Shown here: piece after piece, positions 23,142-30,964 of the stretch | How the letters are laid out: each line of letters begins with the position of its first letter | Numbering within the stretch: the first letter of the stretch is position 1 | Virus record (IMG/VR): IMGVR_UViG_3300032050_000188 | Location: 1 to 52,727 of that record | Length of the DNA stretch: 52,727 bases | Strand: one strand, 5' to 3' | DNA from: a virus | The notes under the pieces: generated by a model | Databases searched by the model: none | Told to the model about the DNA's origin: nothing | What the model saw: only the letters and a program-made list of their open reading frames with translations | Made by a program: the position numbers and the translations under genes

Positions 23142-23645
23142 ATGCGCTTATCCGACAAGGGCAAAGGGTTAATTCAGTTTTACGAGGGTTTCCGTAACCG
23201 GCCATACTTGTGTTCGGCGCAGGTCTGGACGGTGGGCTGGGGAAGGGTTCTGTACCAAGAGCAGATCAGGCTTCCTGTCGCAAGGGTAGGCGATTACACT
23301 GGGGTCATCCGCAAGGAGTACCCGCTGCGCCCAGAGGACAACCGGGTCTGGAGCCGAGATGAGATTGAAGAGCTTTTCAGCCAGGATGTCGCATCTTTTG
23401 AGCGTGGTGCTCTTCGACTGTCTCCTAATCTGGCTGATCGTCAAGGCGCATTTGACGCTGTTGTTTCTTTTAGTTTCAACGCCGGGTTAGGCAACTACCA
23501 GCGAAGCACCATCCGCATGAAGAACAACCGGGGTGACTTTGAAGGCGCAGCCGACGCGTTCATGGCCTGGACCAAGGGCGGCGGCAAAGAATTGCCTGGG
23601 CTGGTAAAGCGCCGCAAAGATGAACGTGCGCTGTTTTTGGGGTAA
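23142..23645 (+). CDS. Endolysin, T4-type lysozyme (GH24 muramidase)
   Basis: Hydrolyses the glycan strands of peptidoglycan. 167 residues. The catalytic triad pattern E-(8)-D/C-(5)-T is present as E15, C24 and T30 (YEGFRNRPYLCSAQVWTVGW), the variant where Cys replaces the T4 Asp, as known for R21/P1/P22-like enzymes. Further family signs are DAVVSFSFNAGLGNYQRSTI and FMAWTKGGGKELPGLVKRR. There is no signal or SAR sequence at the N-terminus, so it should depend on the holin. SD GAGG at 23132-23135. Confidence 0.95.
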   Translation: MRLSDKGKGLIQFYEGFRNRPYLCSAQVWTVGWGRVLYQEQIRLPVARVGDYTGVIRKEYPLRPEDNRVWSRDEIEELFSQDVASFERGALRLSPNLADRQGAFDAVVSFSFNAGLGNYQRSTIRMKNNRGDFEGAADAFMAWTKGGGKELPGLVKRRKDERALFLG

Positions 23646-23647
23646 CC

Positions 23648-25597
23648 ATGCCGTTGAAGAAACTTCTCCCCGCACCCGGCGTAAACCGTGAGAACACGCG
23701 CTACACGAACGAAGGGCGTTGGTACTCCTGCGACAAGGTTCGGTTCCGCCAAGGTACGCCGGAAAAGATTGGCGGTTGGCAGCAGGTAAGCAACGAGCAA
23801 TTCCTGGGGGTCTGCCGCTCTCTTTGGCCTTGGGCAGCACTGGGTGGGCAGACATATGTTGGTATCGGCACCAACTTAAAATATTACATTGCCCTTGCTG
23901 GTGGTGGCGCGTACAACGATGTCACACCTATTAGGGCGGTAACCGCCCCCGGCGATGTATCTTTCTCCGTCACTGTTGGGTCAAACATAATGACCGTGAC
24001 AGATGTAAACCACGGCTGCGTTACAGGCGATTTTGTAACTTTTAGCGGAGCCACTGGGTTTGGTGGAAACGTAACTGCGGCGGTCATTGATCAAGAGTAC
24101 CAAGTCACAGTTTTAACAGCGGACACATACACCGTCGTACTGCCTGTGGTAGCAAATGTCTACGATGACATCTACCTTGATCTTGACTTTGTAACGCCCG
24201 ATTACGAAATCTGGGAAACCGCTGAAACTGCAGTAGCCACATACCAAATCAATGTTGGTGACGCAATTCAAACAGCGGTTACCGGCTGGGGCGCAGGTGG
24301 TTGGGGTAGTGGCGGCTGGGGGGTTGGAACAACAACTACTACGTCAATTCGTATTTGGAACCACTACAACTTTGGCGAAGACCTAATCTTCGGTCCCAAA
24401 GACGGGCCGATGTACTACTGGGATCAGACCGCTGGACTAACAACGCGCGGGGTCGCGCTTACGTCTCTCTCAGGCGCGTCTGATGTTCCCACGGTGCAGC
24501 ACTTGTTGATAGTGTCCGACGCCTCGCGTTTTGTCCTTGCGTTTGGCTGCAATGATTACGGCTCGGCTACGCAAGACCCCATGCTGATCCGGTGGTCGGA
24601 CCAAGAGACTGCTGTCAACTGGACCCCTGCCGCAACCAACCAAGCGGGCAGTCTTCGTGTATCGCACGGATCGGCCATTGAAGCGGTAGCTCAGGTCCGC
24701 CAAGAAATCTTGGTGTGGACGGACGTAGCGCTGTACTCCCTGCAGTACCTTGGCCCTCCGGTGGTGTGGGGTTCGCAGCTTTTGTCAGACAACGTCTCTA
24801 TCGTCTCTGACCGCGCCTGGGGCACGGCTGCTGGCGTCACCTACTGGATGGGTAACGAGAAGTTCTATATGTACGACGGTCGCGTACAAAACCTCGTCTG
24901 CGACTTGCGCCAGTTCATCTTCAGCGACTTGAACTTCAACCAACTCCAGCAGATCTTTGCCGGGACCAACGAACAATTTAACGAGATCTGGTGGTTCTAC
25001 TGCTCCGCAAACAGCACGGCGGTTGATCGCTACGCCATCTACAACTACGTAGAGAAGGCTTGGTACTACGGCAACCTGGGCAGGACCGCCTGGATGGATA
25101 CGAGCGTAGCCTCCAATGTGCCTATTGCTGCGGACTACAACAGCCGACTGATCAACCATGAGACGGGCGTAGACGACAATGCCACGACGACCACGCTCCC
25201 GATTGAGTCCTACATCACTTCTGCTGAGTTTGACATTGAAGACGGACACAACTTCGGGTTTGTGTGGCGGGTCCTGCCTGATGTGAACTTTACTGGTTCA
25301 AGCGCAGCCAACCCGACGATGAACCTGACACTGCTGCCGTTGCAGAACTCTGGCTCAGGGTATACCCGAGGTGTGGACCCTGTTGCGTCGGTAACGTCCG
25401 ATATGTCGGTAGCGGGGGACAACGCTTTCCCCGTAGTACGCAGTGCGACGGTTCCTGTTGAGCGCTATACCGGGCAGGTAAACATTCGGGTACGTGGAAG
25501 GCAGATGTCCATCAAGGCGGCTTCTGACCAGATTGGGGTTCAGTGGCAGTTAGGTGCTTGCCGACTCGATATCCGTCCTGACGGCAGGAAGAGCTGA
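23648..25597 (+). CDS. Tail nozzle / tail tubular protein B-like
   Basis: 649 residues. It begins KKLLPAPGVNRENTRYTNEG and CDKVRFRQGTPEKIGGWQQV, a start I know from large tail stabilisation/nozzle proteins of podoviruses (T7 gp12, P22 gp10 type), which carry a beta-propeller. The body is beta-rich with repeating W/Y/D motifs (RSLWPWAALGGQTYVGIG, RIWNHYNFGEDLIFG, RFVLAFGCNDYGSATQDPM, VAQVRQEILVWTDVALYSL). The C-terminal domain contains EDGHNFGFVWRVLPDVNFTG. The stop overlaps the next start (ATGA). Nozzle assignment rests on size, order and these signatures. Confidence 0.75.
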   Translation: MPLKKLLPAPGVNRENTRYTNEGRWYSCDKVRFRQGTPEKIGGWQQVSNEQFLGVCRSLWPWAALGGQTYVGIGTNLKYYIALAGGGAYNDVTPIRAVTAPGDVSFSVTVGSNIMTVTDVNHGCVTGDFVTFSGATGFGGNVTAAVIDQEYQVTVLTADTYTVVLPVVANVYDDIYLDLDFVTPDYEIWETAETAVATYQINVGDAIQTAVTGWGAGGWGSGGWGVGTTTTTSIRIWNHYNFGEDLIFGPKDGPMYYWDQTAGLTTRGVALTSLSGASDVPTVQHLLIVSDASRFVLAFGCNDYGSATQDPMLIRWSDQETAVNWTPAATNQAGSLRVSHGSAIEAVAQVRQEILVWTDVALYSLQYLGPPVVWGSQLLSDNVSIVSDRAWGTAAGVTYWMGNEKFYMYDGRVQNLVCDLRQFIFSDLNFNQLQQIFAGTNEQFNEIWWFYCSANSTAVDRYAIYNYVEKAWYYGNLGRTAWMDTSVASNVPIAADYNSRLINHETGVDDNATTTTLPIESYITSAEFDIEDGHNFGFVWRVLPDVNFTGSSAANPTMNLTLLPLQNSGSGYTRGVDPVASVTSDMSVAGDNAFPVVRSATVPVERYTGQVNIRVRGRQMSIKAASDQIGVQWQLGACRLDIRPDGRKS

Positions 25598-26967
25598 TGA
25601 CTATCTGGTCAACCATCGTCAAGCGCTTCAAAGCGCCGTCATTGCCTAAACCGGAAACGCAGTACGAGCGCGTTTACTTTGACAGTCTCGTCAACATTCT
25701 GCGGTTGTACTTCAACCAGCTAGACAACCTGCTGGAGCAGATCGTGGCGACAACAAACGGCGTGGTGCCTGTAAGTATTGGCGGGACGAACGTAGATGCG
25801 TTTGGCAGGGTACGTGTTAGCCAGCCCTACACGTTGTTTGACTCCCAAAACCGTTACGCTATCGACAATCAGTTCGACACCAGCACGGCTACTGGGGGTT
25901 CAACCACGTACCTGCCCAATGAAGCCTCGGTGCGGATGGATGTCACCACCTCAAGTGGCTCTGAAGTTGTAAGGCAGACTTACAGGTGCATGCCGTACCA
26001 GCCCGGTAAGGGCCTGTTGATGCTGGGCACGTTCGTGATGAACTCGCCCAAGACAGGACTCCGTCAACGGATGGGGTACTTTGGCGCTCAGAACGGCGTC
26101 TTCATCCAGCAGAACGACAGCACCGTTTCCTTCGTCCTTCGGACTTACATCTCAGGCTCCGTGAGCGATGCGCGGGCAGTCAACCAAGCCGACTGGAACG
26201 GCGACAAACTTAACGGCACTGGAGACTCAGGGTATACCCTTGATCTGACCAAAGCGCAGATTTTGTGGACGGACTTTGAGTGGCTGGGAGTCGGGTCTGT
26301 TCGGTGTGGGTTCATCATTGATGGTGAGTACATCGTCTGCCACACGTTTGAGAATGCAAACGAAGTTACTTCTGTTTACATGACCACGGCAATTCTGCCG
26401 GTGCGCTACGAGATCACCAACACCGCAGCAACGGCAAGCGCTTCGTCCATGAAGCAGATTTGTGCCTCCGTAGTTTCTGAAGGCGGCTATGAGCAGACAT
26501 CCATTGAGCACGTAGCGCGTAGAACTGCAACGCTGACCGGGATCAGTACGACCTTTGTGCCTTTGGTTTCCATCCGGCTTGCTTCTACGGCGTTAAACGC
26601 CGTGGTGCTGCCTGCCAAATTTAACGTGATGCCAACCTCAACGGGGGATGACTTTGAGGTAGTTCTGGCTAAGAACTGTACCGGGCTGACATCGGCCTCT
26701 TGGGCTGCGGTAGCAAGTGATGCAAATGTGGAGATGGATACTTCTGCCACTGCTATGACGCTGGGCACCATCGTGGATATCCAGTACGTAAAGTCCACCA
26801 ATCAGTCCAGCGGGACGATCAACCAGACTGCCGGGTACAACTGGGATCTTCAGTTGGGGTCGTCCTTGACGGGGACGAGCGATATCTATACGCTGGGCAT
26901 CCGGGTGCTGTCAGGCTCCTCTGGTGCGGCCATCGGGTCTTTGACCTTCTACGATTTGACGCAATGA
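25597..26967 (+). CDS. Conserved large tail/virion structural protein
   Basis: 456 residues. After a helical N-terminus (ETQYERVYFDSLVNILRLYF) comes the widely conserved block DAFGRVRVSQPYTLFDSQNR, then NEASVRMDVTTSSGSEVVRQ, YQPGKGLLMLG, MGYFGAQNGVFIQQND, LDLTKAQILWTDFEWLGVGS, VRCGFIIDGEYIVCHTFENA and LPVRYEITNTA. I remember this arrangement from many phage and giant-phage structural proteins of unknown fold. It sits between the nozzle candidate and the ejection proteins, so a tail or tail-tip role is likely. ATGA overlaps couple it at both ends. Confidence 0.85.
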   Translation: MTIWSTIVKRFKAPSLPKPETQYERVYFDSLVNILRLYFNQLDNLLEQIVATTNGVVPVSIGGTNVDAFGRVRVSQPYTLFDSQNRYAIDNQFDTSTATGGSTTYLPNEASVRMDVTTSSGSEVVRQTYRCMPYQPGKGLLMLGTFVMNSPKTGLRQRMGYFGAQNGVFIQQNDSTVSFVLRTYISGSVSDARAVNQADWNGDKLNGTGDSGYTLDLTKAQILWTDFEWLGVGSVRCGFIIDGEYIVCHTFENANEVTSVYMTTAILPVRYEITNTAATASASSMKQICASVVSEGGYEQTSIEHVARRTATLTGISTTFVPLVSIRLASTALNAVVLPAKFNVMPTSTGDDFEVVLAKNCTGLTSASWAAVASDANVEMDTSATAMTLGTIVDIQYVKSTNQSSGTINQTAGYNWDLQLGSSLTGTSDIYTLGIRVLSGSSGAAIGSLTFYDLTQ

Positions 26968-29900
26968 TCCCACGCCTTCAAACCGAGTACGAAGTAGAAG
27001 ACGCAGCGGACGAAGACGAACTGCGTCGGATTGTGCGCGGCGCTGCGCCTGCGCCTAGCCCCGCTCCGGCTCCGGCCCCTGCTGCCTCCACCACAGACTG
27101 GATGTCAAACACCCCCACGGGTTGGGGCGGGTTTACTGGCGAGGAAAAGATACAGTATTTCAACCAACATGGGATAACGCCTGAGCAACTAGCGCCTTAC
27201 GCCACCCCTGAAGAGATCCAGTATTTCTATGACCACATGGGGTACACGGTAGGGAAGCCTACTACTGCCCCTGCTCCAACTGTTGCTCCTGCTCCTCCTT
27301 TAACGCCATTTGACGTTTTTAAGCAGGATCTGTTTACAACAGAAATGTTGCCAACTGGAGCATCTCCGGAAACTGGAGCAGATCAGTTTCAGGCTGGCGC
27401 AAGAAGTTACCAACTAGGAAATCAAACCGTTGTCCCTGACGATCAAGGTGGCTACGTTGTTAACACGCCGACTGCGCAGGATGGCATTTACAAAGCCGAA
27501 CGCTTTGATGCTTCTGGAAAGAAAATTGGCGAGTTCATCAATGACGCTCGCAATACGGACCTGCAAGATTTAGCTCAGTTAGCCACATTTGCCCTTGGCG
27601 TTGGCCCATTAGGTGGGATGCTCGGCAGCACTGTTGCTGGAGCACTAGGTATACCTGTAGCCACTGCAACATCAGCAGGGCTGACTGCCGCCCAACTAGC
27701 GGCGCTTGGAACTACAGTTGGCAGCGCAGGACTTGGTATCCTGCAGGGCCAAGACCCACTGGATGTCCTTCAAAACGCAATCAGGGCAGGTGCTACAGCG
27801 TTCCTGCCCAGCCAAGTCTCGTCTTTCATCCCATCGACAGGCACAGCAGCGCTTGATGCTGCGCTTAAGACTGCCACTGAAGCAGGTGTACGTACTGCTG
27901 TAAACGGCGGGGATGTTGAGAGCGCAGTTATTGGTTCGTTGGTTAACAGCGGTGTCGGAGCTGCTACGGGGGCGACAGGACTCCCACCAGAACTTGTTAA
28001 CGCGGCAATTAATGTTGCCAAGTCTGGCGGCGATCCGCAGAAAATATTTAACGCGGTAGTTAGCGCTGGCCCTGCAATTCAAGGTCTTCAGAACTACTAC
28101 AGCAAGACAGACACAGGTGACGAAACTGCCCGCCTTACGGCCCGGTATGGTACTGCATTTGATAATTTTAATTCATATCTAAAACAAGTAGCTGCAAACG
28201 CAGAGCCGTTTGAACCAACGCAATTTGCATCCCCAGAACAAGCAAGTATCTTTGACAATTTTGTAGAACAGTTTGCAAATGGGGCCGGAAGAGCGCCTGA
28301 CGCTGACGAAACTACGTTGTTATTGGCACTAGCCAACCCTGATTTAGCCAACAAGTTAAATACAACAGTTACAGATACTGGCACATCTGCATTACATGAA
28401 CTATTAAATAAAAAACCGCAAGCAGCATCATTGCTACAAACAATACTAGAAAGAACCCCAGGACAGGGTGATTTATTAGAGTTGTTAAAAAAACCAGTTC
28501 AATCTGGTGTGGCACAAACACCAGCATTGCCGCAGGCGGCAATGACAGCAAGAGATTTATTTAGGGGTGCCGGAAGTGAATACACCAATGTTTACCCTGG
28601 TGCTTTATTAACTTCAGGTACTGGTGGTCAAGGATGGTTTGCGGGTCCAGGAGCAGCTACGTTTGCGTCAGAAATGATGGGTCTAATGTCAGATCCAACC
28701 CTGACAGCAGAAGAGCGCGCATTTTTTACTGACCAGCTACGCCAAGCAGCGATGAAACCGGAGCTTGTCAATCAAGTACCGGGGTTGGCAACGTATAACC
28801 CATACATTTCGGATACGTCTAGGACACGAGAAGGTACATCTGCTACAAGCGCAGGCGGGGGGAAAGATGGCGGAGGTAAAGATAATACTGGTAGCGACGG
28901 GGGTGTAACCACACTGCCACCTTTTGTTACCGCTGGCACAAGAATTGCAAACCCTGCTGCCATTGATGCATTAATTGACGTTATTGGGGGAAGCTCTGTA
29001 GATCCTATTACCGGGTCTGTAATCCCAGATGGCGGGAATCAATTAGATACAGCCACAATAGTTGGGCAAGATGAAGATGGAAACCCTATAACCACAGGTG
29101 ATATTTTGGGGGGTTCCGCGTCTATACCTACGTCAAGCATTAGGACTGCCGAAAATGTAACAACCCCCGATTTTGATTTGGACACAAGCCAAATAATTAA
29201 CGACTACGTAAACGACATTTTGGGTGGGCAAGCTGTTTCAGATATTCCTTCAGTTACTCCCTCAGGTACGCCAGCGTTAGATGCTTACGAAGTGTTGTGG
29301 ACTAATCCAGTCACCGGGGAAAATGTAACAAAAGAAGACCTTGGAGTAACTGCTACGGTAAGCCCCTCAGTCACGCCATCGGTTGCCCCTGCCGCTGCAC
29401 CCGCCACGGGGACAATTTTGTCAACGGACCCCACGCAGGGCACGGCGCTGGTGGTTGATCCCAGCGGGAACACCAAAGTTGTTGATGTCTCACCCGACTC
29501 CAAGCCCGGAGATACCGTAAATATTGGCGCTGCACCAACGCCTGCACCAACGCCTGCGGCTCCTGCTCCTGCTCCCGCGTTGAATCTTTCCACGCCGATT
29601 GCCACTGATCCCGCAACTGGCGAAGTGCTTACGCTTGGCGATGTACTGCCTTCTCCGCCCCCTGCTCCAAGCCCCGCACCAAGCCCCGCACCAAGCCCTG
29701 CTCCTGCTACAACAACGGCATTGGTAACTGCGCCAGCACCTGCTCCGGCACCTAGCCCCGCTCCAAGTCCTGCTCCAAGCCCTGCTCCGGCACCCGCAGT
29801 TGACCTTACAACTCCTGTCGCAGTAGATCCAATAACAGGCGAGACGCTGACACTTGCGGATGTAACGCCTTCGACGCCAGCTCCGGCACCCGCAGAAGTA

Positions 29901-30962
29901 AAGACTGAAGTTGCTGCGCCAAGTCCTGCTCCTGCCGAAGCTCCCGCTCCTAGTCCAGCACCAGCGCCCTCAGAAGCACCTGCGCCCGCTCCAGCCCCCG
30001 CTAAAGTTACCGCTCCTGCTGAGGCACCGGCTCCAAGTCCTGCTTCAACGGAAGCGCCTGCACCAGCGCCGAGTACAACTGAGACCAAGACGGAAGCCCC
30101 GGCACCTGCCGCGCCATCTCCCGCGCCTGCCCCAACGACGACTGAAACCAAAACAGAAGCACCCGCTCCAGCCCCCACAACCACGGAAACCAAAACGGAA
30201 GCGCCGGCTCCCGCCCCGGCAACTACGGAAACTAGGACTGAGGCACCTGCGCCTGCTCCGAGCACAACGGAAACAAAGACCGAGGCACCTGCTCCGGCAC
30301 CTACGACCACTGAAATTAAGACTGAGGCACCCGCTCCTGCTCCGACGACAACTGAGACTAAAACAGAGGCTCCTGCACCTGCCCCAAGCACAACGGAAAC
30401 TAAGACCGAAGCACCTGCTCCGGCACCTAGTCCTGCACCGGCTCCTGCAGAAGTAACTACCGCAGCGCCGGCTCCTGCACCAGCACCCGCGCCAACAACT
30501 CAAGCTCCTACACCTGCGCCTCCTCCGGCTCAACCGCCTGCACAACCTCCAGCGCAGCCACCGTCTCAGCCCCCCGCACAACCTCCCGCGACCACACCCC
30601 CTGGAGAGGACGTTCTGCCGCCTGTGACAGAGGAAGAGTTGCGCGAGATTGTTTCCGGGCCTCCACCGGCACCGCCTGCGCCAACACCTGCGCCCCCAGC
30701 ACCAACGCCTGCGCCTCCCGCACCTACGCCGGCACCTCCTGCGCCGACAGTTAAACCTCCAGCGGTTAAACCAACTAGCCCTGCGCCGTCTCCTGCGGCA
30801 CAATTGGCTATGCCTAAGATGACGCCAGAGTTGGCTAACTTCATTCAAGAACTGATGCAGACGGACGAAGCAGATCTGCTCCAGTTGACCACCGCGCTCA
30901 AAGCAGAGCGTGAAGAAAAACGTGAAGGCTTGCGTGGCAAGCTGAAATCTAGAAAGGCTTGA
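26964..30962 (+). CDS. Giant Pro/Ala-rich internal virion protein
   Basis: 1332 residues. Residues ~20-45 are Pro/Ala-rich. Residues ~50-93 carry a GWGGFTGEEKIQYFNQHGIT-type module shared with the next gene. Around 200-280 there is a hydrophobic Ala/Gly-rich stretch (FALGVGPLGGMLGSTVAGAL, GTTVGSAGLGILQG), then a helical region and a Gly/Asp-rich linker. Residues ~830-1290 are almost entirely Pro-Ala-Ser with repeated TTTETKTEAPAPAP, ending in a charged helix (ERVE-like, REEKREGLRGKLKSRKA). The order fits an ejected or internal protein with a membrane-active centre and a disordered PEVK-like tail. It starts in an ATGA overlap. Confidence 0.7.
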   Translation: MIPRLQTEYEVEDAADEDELRRIVRGAAPAPSPAPAPAPAASTTDWMSNTPTGWGGFTGEEKIQYFNQHGITPEQLAPYATPEEIQYFYDHMGYTVGKPTTAPAPTVAPAPPLTPFDVFKQDLFTTEMLPTGASPETGADQFQAGARSYQLGNQTVVPDDQGGYVVNTPTAQDGIYKAERFDASGKKIGEFINDARNTDLQDLAQLATFALGVGPLGGMLGSTVAGALGIPVATATSAGLTAAQLAALGTTVGSAGLGILQGQDPLDVLQNAIRAGATAFLPSQVSSFIPSTGTAALDAALKTATEAGVRTAVNGGDVESAVIGSLVNSGVGAATGATGLPPELVNAAINVAKSGGDPQKIFNAVVSAGPAIQGLQNYYSKTDTGDETARLTARYGTAFDNFNSYLKQVAANAEPFEPTQFASPEQASIFDNFVEQFANGAGRAPDADETTLLLALANPDLANKLNTTVTDTGTSALHELLNKKPQAASLLQTILERTPGQGDLLELLKKPVQSGVAQTPALPQAAMTARDLFRGAGSEYTNVYPGALLTSGTGGQGWFAGPGAATFASEMMGLMSDPTLTAEERAFFTDQLRQAAMKPELVNQVPGLATYNPYISDTSRTREGTSATSAGGGKDGGGKDNTGSDGGVTTLPPFVTAGTRIANPAAIDALIDVIGGSSVDPITGSVIPDGGNQLDTATIVGQDEDGNPITTGDILGGSASIPTSSIRTAENVTTPDFDLDTSQIINDYVNDILGGQAVSDIPSVTPSGTPALDAYEVLWTNPVTGENVTKEDLGVTATVSPSVTPSVAPAAAPATGTILSTDPTQGTALVVDPSGNTKVVDVSPDSKPGDTVNIGAAPTPAPTPAAPAPAPALNLSTPIATDPATGEVLTLGDVLPSPPPAPSPAPSPAPSPAPATTTALVTAPAPAPAPSPAPSPAPSPAPAPAVDLTTPVAVDPITGETLTLADVTPSTPAPAPAEVKTEVAAPSPAPAEAPAPSPAPAPSEAPAPAPAPAKVTAPAEAPAPSPASTEAPAPAPSTTETKTEAPAPAAPSPAPAPTTTETKTEAPAPAPTTTETKTEAPAPAPATTETRTEAPAPAPSTTETKTEAPAPAPTTTEIKTEAPAPAPTTTETKTEAPAPAPSTTETKTEAPAPAPSPAPAPAEVTTAAPAPAPAPAPTTQAPTPAPPPAQPPAQPPAQPPSQPPAQPPATTPPGEDVLPPVTEEELREIVSGPPPAPPAPTPAPPAPTPAPPAPTPAPPAPTVKPPAVKPTSPAPSPAAQLAMPKMTPELANFIQELMQTDEADLLQLTTALKAEREEKREGLRGKLKSRKA
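30135..30428 (+). repeat. Seven contiguous 42-bp coding repeats
   Basis: Each unit encodes (T/S/A)-T-T-E-(T/I)-(K/R)-T-E-A-P-A-P-A-P. An eighth, separated copy lies just upstream (~30070-30112). Units differ mostly at synonymous sites. The wider region 29520-30780 is low-complexity Pro-Ala coding DNA, which explains the long, Gly/Ala-rich antisense open frames seen there. Confidence 0.9.
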
Positions 30963-30964
30963 TC

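Noticed and set aside
29285-30391. Long antisense frame of Gly/Ala/Val-rich sequence (368 codons)
   Set aside because: It is the complement of the Pro-Ala repeat region of the + strand gene; low-complexity GC-rich repeats leave the opposite strand open by composition. No SD, no domain.
30135-30428. Regular 42-bp repeats that could suggest a CRISPR array
   Set aside because: Repeats are contiguous, without spacers, in frame, and encode a repeated peptide inside a long gene.
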